Shown here: piece by piece, positions 12,710 through 25,993 of the stretch | Position numbering within the stretch: position 1 is the first letter of the stretch | Layout: the number at the start of each line of letters is the position of its first letter | NCBI GenBank assembly: GCA_036897445.1 | Contig: JAYMTL010000057.1 | Coordinates: forward strand, 45,416 to 109,415 | Length of the DNA stretch: 64,000 bases | Origin: Pelargonium tetragonum | Taxonomy: Eukaryota; Streptophyta; Magnoliopsida; Geraniales; Geraniaceae | Direction of reading: 5' to 3' | Translations under genes and position numbers: made by a program | Notes under the pieces: model-generated | Databases searched by the model: none | The model's input: the letters and a program-made list of their open reading frames with translations, nothing else | What the model was told of the DNA's origin: nothing

Positions 12710-15074
12710 CTGCCCTAGACTGGGATTCAAACGAGTATCCTTCCTATTATTAAAGGAACCTTTACTTTATTTTTTAATATTTTAAAGCCGAAATCCTAGC
12801 CCAGCTTTTTCCAATGTCTTAGACTTGTTCTTTTTCCCTACAGCTTCGTACCAAGTTTTTAGCTTTTAGACTCCTAAACTTAACCCAAGACTCGGCAGTA
12901 AAGAGTCCTTCTTTTTTAGAACCTTGGATTCCTTTCCTAGAATATTTAACAGGAAAAGCAGGGAGCTCCTTATTTACATTTAGTTACTATTATATTATTA
13001 ATTAGATTTTAAAATGGAGAGGCCCAGGAGTATGTAGAGTAAAATAATAAAAAATCTTTAACACAAACACAAAGAAAATTCAGACACTTCTTATAAAGCT
13101 CCTCCCAGAAAAGGACTTTCACTTCCTTTATTACCAAGTAATTTATTCTTAGTTGGGGCAGCAAGAAAGCAGATCTTCCTTTTTTTTGTCGAGGTTAGTT
13201 ATAGCTTTTATTTACAGGAGGGGTTATGGGCCCCTCTCTTTAAGAAAGTCATTATGAGATTAGTTGTCTTACGACAGCCTTAATATCTTTCCTAGGATTT
13301 CCTTTAATAGAAAGTTTAGGAAACTCCTGTTACCGGGGTCTTTATGGGTCCGTTTCCGTTAAATGAAAAGTATCTGCTAATTAATAAGGGGGTTATTCTT
13401 GAGTTCCTTTTGCTTCTAGGTTTCTGATTTCAGGATAATGATAATAAAGAGGAAAAGGGAACTCTGGAATGTTTTAAATCTACAAAGGGGCTGTAAAGAT
13501 ACAGAAGAGGGTATAGATTGTAGGGCGGGAGACCTTACAGGGTACCTGAACTTTCGATAAAAGCCTTTTGGTCAGTCGTTCCTATTCTCTAAAAGATAAA
13601 AAGGGGCCCAGTTGACTTTTAAAGCCTTACTTTAGTATGTTAGGACAGGTTTCAGTGTTACCCCTAAGTAAAAAAACCCTGCTTATTCTCCAAATACTCC
13701 TTTTTAAGGTGTCAGCTTAATATTAAAGTTTAAGTAGTAATACAAGCAAGAACTTAACTCTTCTATTAAAAACCTCCTGAATTAAACGGAGCCCTATGCC
13801 CTATATAATTTAAGCAAAGGATTTTGTACTAAGTAGTTTACCTAGTTTATTTGGCATTTAACTTAATTACATAAAGTATTATTCTATTTCTTAAAAGTAG
13901 CTAATTCGCGCTCTACCTCCAATTTTGAGAACTAAACGAACCTGTATTAATATTAATCCAAATGTAGTCTTAAGGCAAGCTGGTTTTCAAAAGGTTCAAT
14001 CTAGGATTCCTAGGGGCCACACTGGCTAAAGAATCATAACGAACTCTTTAAGTGTACAAAAAAGCTTTCACAGCTTTGAGTCATACTGGATTTTTCATTA
14101 AAAAAACGCAAAATTTGTATACGAATACGTAGCCTGTTCTTGGCAAGTTGTGTCGCGGGTTCGAATCGACCTAAAGGAAAACCTGTAAGGTTTGGATCAG
14201 ACCCTCAATTCAATTTGGAAAAAGAGTCAATTTTAGGCAAAAAAACTCTTCCTCGAAATCACTTAAAGTTCTGTTGTTTAAAAATGAATACTATAAAAGT
14301 CTAGTAGAGAGGTATGCCAAATGCTATGGAGTTAGGAGCTTTTATTTATAGGGTGGTGAGTTAAGTTATACTGAGTGTTTACTAAGCACTATAGCATAGG
14401 GTTTTTCTTGGGTAATCTAAACTAATTTCATTATAACAGTTTAGTTAATTGTTTTTTAGGTTAAAATGTAAGCTTTTGATCTACTGATAGCGAGTTCTAT
14501 ATAGGGCACTAGCTCAGACAAAAGGACTTAGAATTCTTTATAGCTTTACACTTTGTGGACTTTTCTTTAATTTGCTAAATGTACTCTTTTATGAGGCTCC
14601 TCCCTGTGCCTTAGGCCTTAATAAGCTCTTTGATTTGATGAGATATTCTTTTCTAGTGCAGTTTATTTAAAAGGGCTCAGGGGCCTCTTTATATTTAGTA
14701 AAATGAAACCCCCTTAACGTAACTAAAGACTTTCCGCACTTTATTAGAGTCTGGGTAAAAAACTAAAATGTATAAAAATCATAAGGAGATTGGTTCGAGT
14801 TTTTGAAATTGAAAGTCTATAATAAATACAGTCCGCTTTAAAAGTTTACTAGAAAACCCTAAGTTTTTTGAAGCATCTCCCTTAAACTGGGTGTCAAGTA
14901 AATAGAGTTCCCACATTAGCTTAGATGTAAAAGCTTTTTTTAGCAGTCTCCTACCCCCTTTTATGTCAAATAAGACTACAGCATTATCTCTATAAAATTA
15001 GGAACTAGATCTATTTTCTAACTTCAAAGTAGGGCCTTTTAGTTTCACGTAGTGTACGTAAAAGAATTTCTTAA

Positions 15075-15101
15075 GGGTCTATAGTAAACAAGTATAGACC
15101 T
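15075..15101. other. Hairpin, 9 pairs including one G-U
   Basis: GGTCTATA 15076-15083 pairs exactly with TATAGACC 15093-15100. One further G-U pair forms at 15075/15101. The loop is nine bases. No gene adjoins it. Confidence 0.6.
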
Positions 15102-16406
15102 AGAGGCTAAATTCTTATTAAGAACTCTGCGATCGGTGGCGCAAGAATTCTTAAAGTCTAAGGCTACGAAACCCTCTCGTGAAAGAGCGCTGCTCCTCTT
15201 TTCAATATTTAAATAGGAGTTACAAAGTACATATTTAAGTATTTTGCTATACTCTAATAAGGGTGCCCCTTTTTCGATCGACTTTATATTTCATTTCTAG
15301 GTGCATTCCTTTTTTTGTTCCTTAAATCGTAGGCTTCTGAAAAGTGTTAAGATGTAACTTGGCCTCAAAGAGGTTCTTGTTTCTATTTAGAATGCCTTTA
15401 TTTGAAAGTGACAGTACTTGAATCAGTGGAATTAGTGCTTACGCCTGGATGTTCTGCCGAGATTCTTGCTATGTTTTGGCGGCTACTATACTAGTAGATT
15501 TAGGTTAGATGTAAGAATATTTATTCTCATCTGACTTACTTAAGCGAATCCTTTAATAGAGGTTGCAGCGCCCCTCAGCTATGCACTAAAGTTGGGGACT
15601 TCCTATGTGTTTAAGGTCACTCCATAGAATTCCGAATAGGAGTACTGGGATCCGTATAAAAGAAAGATTAATAAAACTCAGTTTAAAAGCGTTTTCCTTA
15701 GTGTGTAAGTGTGTAGAAAGAAATTTGTCTGGCTTTAGCAAGTTTATTGTCCCTGTGTTTTCAAAAAAATTTTAAAGAGGCTGATATTTAGGAAAAAAGA
15801 ATACGATGCATCGACAAGAGCCGGTATAGCATAGCGAGAAAAATGCTTTTTAAAACCCTTTATCTAAGTCCTTACCTTTTTATTATAAACTGGAAAAGGT
15901 TCTCTTAAAAAGTCTCTTAGTTTATTCTTGAGATTTTTAAAGACAATAAGATTGTTTAAGCATAGACGTAGTCAGACGAAGTGCAAGGGTTTAAATAAAA
16001 ACTGAACCGAAATTTCAGGGCCTTTCGACTTAAACGCAGTGAGTTAGAAACCTATACATTTAAATTGCTTAGTTCTAGTATTGTAGCACAACGTGTTTTG
16101 GTAAGGAAAAAGCCTTTCTTTTATGAAGCATTAAAATACTTAAAGAGAGCTCCTAAACTTTCTGGGTTTTAAAGTCTATAAATGCTCCTTAAGGTCTCTC
16201 GGGAGTTTCTAATAAAGGGGCTACTGATTCTATTGGAGGAAGCTCTCATTTTGCTTTTTAGAAATACTTGTAGAGACCCCGTGTTAAGGTACTAAATATT
16301 TGCTCTAATTTAGGAACTCTTGGTTATTTATAGAAAACCCCATAACTAGAATAACTCGGAATAGGGCCTAAAAAAGAGTCGTCAGGAACCCCTCCTTTAT
16401 CATCTG

Positions 16407-16428
16407 GGATAGACTAACAGTTCTATCC
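16407..16428. other. Hairpin, 7 bp, 8-base loop
   Basis: GGATAGA 16407-16413 pairs with TCTATCC 16422-16428. No gene adjoins it. Confidence 0.55.
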
Positions 16429-17292
16429 AAGGCTCTTGTTACGTTTAAAATTTTTACAATAAGCATCCACCTTAAATATTAGCTTAGCTATTCACTTTTG
16501 CATACCCTTACCTTAATTTTAGAAACCGCACTAAAAAGATAAAGTATAGCTTAAACGGGGGGTTCAAAACAGCAGACACCCTTTTCAAAGGACTCTATAC
16601 TGAGGTAAGGTTTTTGAAAGATATTCTGGAAACTTATTAGGATCTAAACTCGTTTTCTCTCGTAAAGAAAGCGGGCTCACTTTTAAGGTGGGTTCTCTTA
16701 ATCGTCTAAGTATAAGTAAGAGCTTTGATGCGACGATTTGAACCAGTGCACTATGCGCCCAATGGGTACAACGCCATGACCGTTTAGAAGCTTTTCGGCA
16801 TTTATAGTTTATAGTTTAGAGAAAGGTGTACTTACCGGGTCTGCTAAAATAAAAATACTGCAAAAAGATAACTGAAGCTTGTTGGACCTATAGCCTTGCC
16901 TTGTTCAATTTAAGTAAACGCATCCTAAGGTCATTTTCTAAAAACAAAAACTTTTAAAAAGGCACCTTATGTAAGATTTTACTACGCTTTTAAAAAAGAC
17001 ATTTTTCTTTAGTGAGCTCCTTACCCAGTGCAAGCCTCGGACTGCTGGATTTGAACCCTCGAAGAGCTAAAACCCCTATTTTTTGCTAATTGATTATTTT
17101 TTAGCAGCGGCAGCACTGTACAAGTTTGAAGGTTCGAAGTGTATCATCCTAACGGAGAGCCCGCTTTATGAGCAGACCCTTTAATTTAAAGCCTAATATC
17201 CCAGTTCTTAAACTCTTAAACTAGGAGGCCGCTGAGTTCTCCGTTATTTAGGAGTTTGCTGTTTATACTTTAAATCTAATTCGGTAAAACAA

Positions 17293-17312
17293 GAGTCCCC
17301 TTAAGGGGAGTC
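17293..17312. repeat. Palindrome with a CCCCTTAAGGGG core
   Basis: The central 14 bases, 17296-17309, are a perfect palindrome. It extends two pairs further on each side after one mismatch. Confidence 0.7.
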
Positions 17313-18299
17313 AACTTTTTCGCATATATAATTAGTTTCTAAAGGCAAAAGGAACCCCACTTCTTAATTTAGCGCTGTTTCCCCGGGCCGCTTGAGGAGT
17401 CCTTAATAAAAAATAGGGCCCTAGTCGGGACTTTAAATAGGGTTCGGAAGTCCTTCAAAATCTAGTAATTTGCTACAGCCAAGTCCTGTGCCAGCGGTCA
17501 AGTCAAGTAAAGGATGCCTAAGCAGTGTTTACAGGGAAGACTTTTATTAGAATCTTTCTTAGAGTAAGATAGTTCCTTGCCATCCTATTTGTCTGGTTTA
17601 AATAAAGAAAAAGCGCTAAAGCAAAATTTAATATTCCTTAAATAGCAACTAAACTTATATTACTGAAGTAGCCGCAAGTCCCATAGATATAAGAAAGCAA
17701 GGATCCCTTATAAGGAAGTACGTGACTTAGACCAAGAATATGGGTTCAAAAAAAGGGTCCATAAGGCTTTCGTTTCATAGACTTTTAACCGCATTTACGG
17801 CCCTTTAATTTATTTAAAGGGTTTTGTACTAAACGGAGTGCCTAGCAGAATCCAGGTTTCCTTAATAACTTATAACCTTTAAAGGAGGAGCTTAATTAAT
17901 ATCAGTACATAAATAACCTAAAACTGATTCTAAAGCTTTTTTCACTAAGCAAAATCTTGAGTTCGTACAACCTCGTGTAGGATTTTCTACATAAAAAATG
18001 ACTGCGTAGTATATAGGGCTTGACATAAAGCCTAAGGGGCTCCTTTCCAAGTCTAAAGTAAAGGAATCTCGGGGAGAACCTAGGGTGTAAAAGCCTTAAT
18101 GCGTATGGCCCCTGGGGATCCCTTTGACTTAATTAGTTCTAAATTAGCACTGAAAACAAATTTCTTAAGTAGGGGCCTCCCCGCAGAAAAGCTAATCCAA
18201 ATGTAAATAAAAAGGCTCCTAGAGTTATTAGTTGGGTTTCAGGGACTAGGAGCTTCGTTTATAGTTTTATATTACGAGTAAGCGTCTTAGATTATTTTG

Positions 18300-20950
18300 T
18301 ATTTCTATTCACCTTTGAGACACTTTAGGAAAGAGAATGATTAGAAGTTCCTGATAGTAAATGTAGAAGTACTCAACTCAGAGAACTATAGGACTAAAGT
18401 TATTGTAGCTTTGGTATCCTTGTTGTACTAATACCTTTAGATAGCCCTGATATTCCATTTTATAGAATAGTTTACTTTAGACTTTCTGATCAGTGGATAT
18501 AGGAGGATGATATTTCTTTCTTTTGGAAGTTAGTCAAGATAAACATTCCTTGATGCTAGAGAGCTTTCAGAATTGTTGCTATGAATTTGTATTCTTGGTA
18601 AGCGAGCTAGGATTTTCAAGGTAGAAGTTCTTGAGTTTCCTTATATGACAGGTACTGCGGATAATAGCAACTCTTTTAAGAGGTAACTAAGGGCTCTATT
18701 CTATAATATCTATAATAGTTGAGCTCTAATTATTCTATTGGAGGTCAATTCTTTATTTTATTGAGTTCCTAACTTGTTGCTATTTCTTCAGGTCTTTATA
18801 TACTTGGTAAAGCATGGATACTCCGAGTTGAGAGTATAGTCCATAGTAAGAATTTCTTGTTCTTGATAGTTTAGGATTGTAAAGCAAAGAGGGAACTTTC
18901 CGATCTAATAGAAAGGAGTTAAAGATTCTAATGCAATGGACCTGATCTTTGTTATTGTGAAGTGCTTTCTTTACAGATAGTTTTAGTTCTTTTGAGATGA
19001 GAGTAGATTCCTAACCAGAAATCCGATAGAGTGCAAGCAAACAAATGACTGTGGTATAATGTATTCCTGGTTTTGGGTGTAAGCCGATATATCTATATAT
19101 GATGGAGTGTATTCTAGTAAAGCAGAAAATCCTAACAACGGAAAGCAGGGACTGTCTTATACCTTTACCAATGTAGCTGAGTAGCTCTTGTTGCTAATAT
19201 TCTTGTCTTGCTAATGGTCTTTGTAAGGAATAAAGTAAGGGAAAAACCATCTTATCTTTTGTTGAATTGAACTAGGAATTCATCTATGAAATACACTACT
19301 ATTTCCGTTGAGGAAAAGGCTCTAATTAGAAGAATTGGAGGATGTTAATAGCTCTAATTTATTGGTGGGAAATCCTATTCTTTAATCTACTCTACTTCCT
19401 GTAAGCTGTCCAAAGAAGGTGCTGCTAAAAGGAGGACACTATAAGCTCTTTGTCTTCTTGATCGGTTTTGGACAATGGATAACATAAACTGAAACTGATT
19501 TTCTTTCTAGAGTTTAGGGGAATCTCTCATTTCATTTTCTAGCTTTGAGAGTCTATACCCTTACTTAGGATATATATATAAGTTTTGTAGCTTTGAGATA
19601 GATAGCAAGCAAATAATGGAGCTTATTCCTTAACTTGAACAAGATTCTTTGACTTACTTCTAATGGGGGTTTCTCTATCCTTAGGTAAAGGTGTCAGTAC
19701 TCTAATGACATTGACGGTACAGAAACCAGATTCTCATGTTATAGCCAGCAAAGGACTTATATTATAATAGACTTTCTTGTTTGACACAGTTAAGGTTCCT
19801 ACGAAGGTATCTCTGACATTCCTTTAGGATTAGAACCAGGATTCACTAGTTTGTTAGTATTATCAAGCCCGGGGTTTCCCTTATAACTCCAAGGTATTGA
19901 ACAATGGGATGTTGTCCTAGTGGTGCCTTACTAATTTTGGATTTCCCTCAAGCCAGTCTCTAGCAAGTATAGTATTTGCATAGTAATTTTAGCTTTCTCA
20001 TGTGTATGTTTATTCGTCTGAGGGAATTGAGCTATGGGTACAACTTCTCTCGGATGTAAAGGAACAATCTCTAAGTTACACTCTAAAAGCTGTACAGGAT
20101 TCCCTCAACAAGGTATTTACCCTCTTAGGTTGTAATTCCCTTATATTGGAGATGTATTTGAGAGGAATTTGGTTCCATTAGCAAAGAATCTAAGGTAAAG
20201 AATCTTGCAATGAAATGAAAAATGGATTCTACGGCATCTAAACGACCTTATTTCCACTGTTAAGGTACATATTTTCTCCCCCTGGAGTGCTGTTTCGTAA
20301 GTTTAATGCATAAAAAAAATGAGCCAATTCAGGATCTTCTATGAGGTTTAACCGCCCAAATTGACTTTGAGACTAATTACTTTGGATTCACTCTGTAGTT
20401 AGTATTCTCCAGTACAACTTCCTTAACAGAGCCATTACCCTTTGAGAGCTGAAGAGTATATCTCAGTCTCCTAGAATACACTCAAATTCAAAGTTGTATT
20501 ATTTTGATGGAAATTGGGATTATTCTATTTCTATTGAAGGTTACTTTCCTATTTTGGGTTGGCTTTAACAAATGGAGTGGGAGTCTTTAGCGAGTTAGCA
20601 TTATTTAACAGGATTCTTATTATCTATTGATGAGGGTTTCAACAGCAAAGTCAGTATCTTTAATGAAAGTTTTCCCTTGTAATGTTAACAAACCGGGTTA
20701 TACCATAATATTTAGTTATTTCCAGTATTCCTAGATTAACAATAGGGATTTGCTTTCATGCTCTAACAATTTTTTAAGTATAGGATCTTGGTAACTAAAT
20801 AGATATGATTTTTTTAAGCCTAAGTTAGAACAATTCATAAAGTTTACAGAGTGAAAGTACTACTAGTAACCCATGCCATACCAGCATAAGCTAGTGCGTA
20901 GTGCGTTTTCCTTCACGTAAAGGAATGAATCTAGATCCCATTCTATCAAC
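18300..20950 (+). repeat. Repeat block A of recurring short words (forward)
   Basis: This non-coding stretch differs in texture from its flanks, with fewer homopolymer and AAAGGGG-like tracts. It shares words with block C in the same orientation. The 17-base GAAGTTCCTGATAGTAA lies at 18344 and 55123, followed in both by a near-match ending ACTCAA. The 16-base GGAACTTTCCGATCTA lies at 18892 and 56829. Words shared with blocks B and D are inverted. I see no open frame, terminal repeat or target duplication. Its edges are approximate. Confidence 0.6.
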
Positions 20951-22179
20951 AGTTCAATTTCTAGGGAATCTGAGAATTTAGCTAAAGTAAAGAAGGAAAG
21001 TGTTTTTTATAATATAAGTAAGCAATACAAGAATACTATAACAATATATACTATATAGGATAGGGTATTAAGACTACTCTAGAAGGATCTACGAGGAACG
21101 AACCATAGCCACAAGAAGACAAGGAACCCCAGTAAGATTATAGCAGCAAAGAGTATAGCTCTCAAAGTCTAGCCGAATAATAAGACTCTATTTATAACTA
21201 TGTATAATATAGGACTAATTTGGATACAACTCCTATCTATCAGAACAAGTACAGCTATCAAGAACAAGCAGGTCGGCAAAGACTCCTAAAAGCATAAAAG
21301 TCAAACGCAGATGGGGTACAGATTCTAGGGTCTTTCTCTTCTAGCCCTAGCTCTGAAGAAATTTTCAAGGTGTGAAAGTCTAGGTTTTAAGATTCTGTTG
21401 AGGAATAGAAATGAAAGAATCATAGAATAGAAGGAATTCCTACGCGTATAGAAGGTCCAAGGTTTTCCTTTTCTCGCTGTTAATTTAAGAGCAAATCCTA
21501 AAAAGCTTATTTTTGAGTATTTACAAAAGGCTTTTTAGAAGAAGTCAAGAGCGCTTTTACCTAGAATATTATTAACAAACTCTATTTACAATTCATAGAG
21601 GAATTTGTTTGTAAGAGCACTCCCTAAAAAATTCTAAGATAGAAATCAGAGCAGTAAACGAAATTGCTATATAAAAACCCTAGTTTTAGTCTACACGAAA
21701 TAGAGCCTTATCCATGTAAACTGCATAACCTAAGTTTATCTTATAAAGACTTAAAAACACCTGCTTTGCTCTTATAAGATCTAGCTTTAGTTTTAGGCAC
21801 AAAATATTTTAATTTAATGTATAGAAGGGAATCGCTTAATATGGAATTTAGTTTATTTAAAGGGGAAGTCGTTCTATAAATACCAAAAATCTAGTTGAGT
21901 TCTTTTGCTTTTATTTAGAGAGATCCTAAGTTAAGCCATGTATACTCCAAGGTTTCTTAGGCTCCGCTCCGGCTTACTTAGTACGAAAAGTGGTAAATAG
22001 CTCTTCTAAAAAGCTCGTAAAAAAGGGGGACGACTTGTGCAAACACTCTGCAACTTTTTTGAAGTAAGTCCTAGATATTCCTATCTTATTTAGAATAGAT
22101 TCGTTAAGTAAGGCCCATGAGTGCGCTTGTATCTTATAAACATTACAGAGTGCTTAATATACACCCTTATAAGTTAGAG
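20951..22179. other. Spacer upstream of trnC
   Basis: A purine-rich tract at about 21060-21360 contains AGCTCTGAAG words. The rest is featureless. No promoter motif stands out before trnC. Confidence 0.6.
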
Positions 22180-22251
22180 GGAACCTTAGCCAAGCGGTAA
22201 GGCATGAGTCTGCAAAACTTATAAACGTCGGTTCGAATCTGACAGGTTCCT
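22180..22251 (+). tRNA. trnC-GCA: tRNA-Cys (anticodon GCA), bacterial-type
   Basis: This decodes UGU/UGC cysteine codons. It folds into a complete cloverleaf. The acceptor stem 22180-22186/22244-22250 is seven Watson-Crick pairs. The D stem is GCC 22189-22191 with GGC 22201-22203, around the loop AAGCGGTAA. The anticodon stem 22205-22209/22217-22221 has one G-U pair and the loop CTGCAAA, with anticodon GCA at 22212-22214. A five-base variable region follows. The T stem 22227-22231/22239-22243 has one G-U pair and the loop TTCGAAT. The base after the acceptor, 22251, is T, matching the U73 expected of tRNA-Cys. CCA is not encoded. The D arm and the CTGCAAAA context resemble bacterial and plastid tRNA-Cys, not the native plant mitochondrial trnC I remember. 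It has no neighbouring gene, and lies between repeat blocks A and B. I see no clear promoter. Confidence 0.95.
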
Positions 22252-25200
22252 ACATTCTTCGTCTGGTAGTCTTAAGATAAATGTGAAATTTCCTGCGGTG
22301 TTCTTAGGTTTGGATACCCCCTATTTCGAAAATTGGGTCCGGAAAATTTTACCCACCCCGTACCACTTTAAATTAAAATTAGGAAGCTTGTGCCAGAAAA
22401 GTAGGATTTTATGCCTAGAACTTTAGCGTATTTAACGATAAAGAGAGACCCGAGTTTTGTTAAATAAAAACGGTGGAATACTTTCAAAGTTCTATAGACC
22501 TACTAACCCCATTAAAATAAAGCCTAAGAGTGGTTATCACAAACGGATATAAGAAATGAGATACAATTCTATTATGTATGGAAAATCTTAACATAATAAG
22601 TGATTGATACTAAAGATTAGAGGATCATAGACCTCCCGAATTCCCGGGAGTCATTCTTAGATAAAATCGACACGCTTTGGTTTTTAGTGGGCGCCCCTTT
22701 TTGATTGGAATATCCTAAAAAAGAGAAAGATATATTAAAGGGTTTAGGCCGGCTTCAAGCAAAGCTTTAACATCTATTACAAGGAGCCCGAATATTTTAT
22801 TGATAAAGAAAGATTTCATTACACTAATTAGAAACCGGTTAAGAAAAATTCTTCCTTTTAGTATACTATAAAAATAAGGGAGCCTTTAGAATATTAAGGA
22901 ATTCTATAAAAAACTAATTGATCAAGCAAGTTGTATCAGCTTTTTAAAAGAGGAACCGGTGAACATTAGTTTACATGCCCAACGCTCCACTACAAAAGGA
23001 ATTCTGTAAACCTTGTCAAGCACAAGCGAAGAGGGCCTTCCCTAAAGATATTTATACAAGCTTTCCCCTTTTACTACTGAGAATACAATAAAGCAGAACT
23101 CACAAATTCTTGCTTGAGGTCAATCTCGTGCCTATTTTACTGGAGTAACTTTAAAGAGTTAAAACTACTACCGCTACTACTTATGTGAGGTACCAAAATG
23201 CTGGAATAAAAAAGAGTAAGGAAATTCTATAAGCAGTGTTTTTCAGCTTTAAAACCTGACAGGAATTTGAGTCAATTAAACTTTTATGTCTCAATCTTAT
23301 AAAGGGGTTTCAACAGCAGGGGAAGCCTTTACAACGGAGTTCCTGTTGGATATTCCATTTTGAAGGAAATCCTAGTAGTATTAATTATAAGGGAGTTGAA
23401 GCAGAAATTGCCGATCTTAGAGGTTCCTGTATTTTTCATTGATCGATTTAATTTGTAAGTACAAGTTTTACTAAAGAGTTAAGGAGCACGCCCTCAATTT
23501 ATATCTATAAAATGTTGGAGAAACCTTTTTACCAGGAGGTTTCCAGTCGACACGAATACTAAGTTAAGTTCTTTGTTAGGGTCCTTATTAATGGCAGGGT
23601 CGCTGGCAGCCTTCGTGATTGGGGAATTTACATTTACAGGAGTTAACAAGTTAAAATTAAGGTAACGAAGTTAAGTTAAATCGCAACACGAGATTTTTTT
23701 GTTTTCATTTAGGAAATCCCGTACCTTGAGTTACAATATTAGGGGTTACGGGTCCTTAGAAAAATTCCTTTTAGCATATTGTCAAAAGCTTTCGTTTACT
23801 TATAGGGTAGCTCCTTTGTTAGTTAGTAAGTCTTGTAAACCTACCGCAATTATAAATTATAGAAAAAATTTCCCTTATCTCCCGCAGTCCGAGTAAGTTT
23901 TCCACTTAATAAACAAGAATTTACAGTATGGCCTACGTCTCGCAAGTATAGCTCAAAATTGCGAGAATTTTATAAACAAGGAGCCCTTGCCCTTTCAATT
24001 AAAGATTAGGAACCCAATTGCCCAGAACCTTTAACTCATGCAACCCGCTTTCTGGCTGAGGAGCCTACTTAATTAAGCTCAAATAATTTTCTATTTTTTA
24101 AGTCTTTTCGCTTTGATGTAACCTTTCCCAACGCTTAATATACTAATACTAACAAGTCAAGCTCTAAATCTTTTAGTAATCGTAAAAGAAAAAGGAAATA
24201 TGAATTGCACAAAAGTAGGAACACAAATTTTCTTGGGGTCTTTTAAGTTTTTTGTTACATTTTAATTTCATTTGTTTTCCTCAGATTTTTGCCGTAGAGT
24301 AGATTTAAATACTTTATAGGCAATACTCACTCCCTTTTTTTAGTTCCCAAGCTCTTTTCCTTAACATACATTTTCTCTTTTTCTGGTTTGTTAGGTAAGT
24401 CCCGTAAAGTCGTTTTTTAGTATCCTCACTCTTGTAACTAGGATTGCTCAGTCTCTTTAGCTCTGCTTTGTAATAGAAAACTAAGGACGGTAATCAACTG
24501 AAAAATAAGTTTACCCGGATTTACTAGGACCCCTTTGGTAAATTAAAAAAGTAGCTATCCGCAAGGATTTCGACTCCTTAACCGCGTACCCTTATCCAGG
24601 AATCCTGACAAAGCGCTATAACTTCTATGTCTAAGAATTCAGCACCCAGCTCAGCAAGAAAAAGAAAATCGGTATAGACAAATTAAAGGGGGCACCTCTG
24701 GTCCCACTAAGGTAATAGGCCCCAATATGGGAATTTCCGAAACCTTAAACTCGAAGTTAGTTAGTGAACACAAGGGCTATAACGCTTTGTAGATATAAGT
24801 TACTCACTCCCAATCTAAAGGATATCTCCGAGGTTATACTGCTCCAGTTGTAAATACGAGGTCGGGGTAATAACCTAGTAGTTGTGCTACTTTGTAACGT
24901 GAAATTTCTTTAACTTCTGGTAAGCTAATTTAAGAGGAGCCCTAAACGACTTACTACCAAACACTCCGCTATATAAATGTGATAGAAGAAATACAAGATT
25001 AGAGTTATACATGTATAGTAAAGAATAAGATTCCATTACTTAGTAGAACAGGGGTGCCTTAGGGGTAAGTCCCATACTAGACTGGAGTTTTCCTGTTAGT
25101 TTAGTGAAATCACGATTATAATAAAAAAGGACTTCTTAAGAGTTGACTAACATAAATTTTATAATAGCAGATAGAAACTACCCTTTAAAACTATAGAGCA

Positions 25201-25499
25201 CTTATGAGTTTGCCCTACCAGAAATGAAAACGAGCCTTTTCTTTTAAATAATTATGTTTCAAAGAGTTCTATTCAGAAAAAGGTTGTACTAAGAAAATCC
25301 CTGTTAAACAAGAGTATAACGGTTCAAAATTCTAGTTATACTTACAAAGAATTCTAAGCCTAAAATAGCTGACTCACGCCTCGGAAACAAGATTTAAAAA
25401 AAGTTCTTATTTCATGATAAACCTTTAAATATAAATTTCCCTGAGGATTCCTTAAAAATAACATACCCTCTTACAAAGCAAGGATAGGTGCATGCAAGA
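22252..25499. other. Spacer downstream of trnC
   Basis: It contains the GC-rich hairpin at 22633. On the minus strand a perfect five-pair T-arm-like hairpin (AAGGA, loop GTCGAAA, TCCTT) lies at about 24563-24579, without a matching acceptor. No gene other than trnC. Confidence 0.6.
22633..22650. other. GC-rich hairpin downstream of trnC
   Basis: CTCCCG 22633-22638 pairs with CGGGAG 22645-22650 around a six-base loop. It begins about 380 bases after trnC and could mark a processed 3' end of a trnC precursor. That link is a guess. Confidence 0.5.
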
Positions 25500-25975
25500 T
25501 GAAATGAAATGGATATAATAAAAGTAGAATTAACCTAATTCAGGGAAGCAGTGTAGAAGATTCAATTCTTTCTTCATGTTATTCCTTTACCGTAAATACG
25601 GGTTTCAACACCTACTAGCCTTTAATTGGCTATCTCAAAGCAACATATATCCTAAACCCTAAATTGTAAGGGGAATAGACTCTAAAAGAACAAAGTCAAG
25701 AATTCCTTATATCTTATAAAATATCTTCTACTACTAGGAATCTACAAACCAAGGGTATTATAATCCTTTTAAAACAACATAAAGAAATCCAAAGACAAAA
25801 AAGAATAATAGCTCCACTCGCTTTACAAACAAGAATACAACGACAGAGCTACAATTCTTTGGCTGGCTTTAGCTACAACTGCTTTCTAAGGACTGGGTTT
25901 CATTAAGACTTAGAACTCCTTTCCTAAACAAGGGTTTCTGTTATCCACTAAGAGTTTTCCCCTAAACTATAACAG

Positions 25976-25993
25976 CTTGACAACAACTCCAAA
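25976..25993 (+). repeat. 18-nt exact direct repeat, copy 1 (block B)
   Basis: CTTGACAACAACTCCAAA recurs exactly at 59156-59173 in block D, same strand. AACTCCAAA is a recurring word of the family. Confidence 0.8.

Larger units (their letters stand above)
12331..18299. other. Non-coding region
   Basis: No gene. Hairpins lie at 12693, 15075, 16407 and 17293. T-loop-like motifs lie at 14158 (+), 16735 (-) and 17048 (-), without pairing stems. Confidence 0.7.

Noticed and set aside
17488-17495. GTGCCAGC followed by GGT, like the SSU rRNA 530 loop
   Set aside because: The match is eight bases plus three. The central part of the motif is missing and the flanks do not fit rRNA.
21978-21990. TTAGTACGAAAAG, like the LSU rRNA sarcin-ricin loop
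   Set aside because: One conserved position is changed, the following bases diverge, and no other LSU motif lies nearby.
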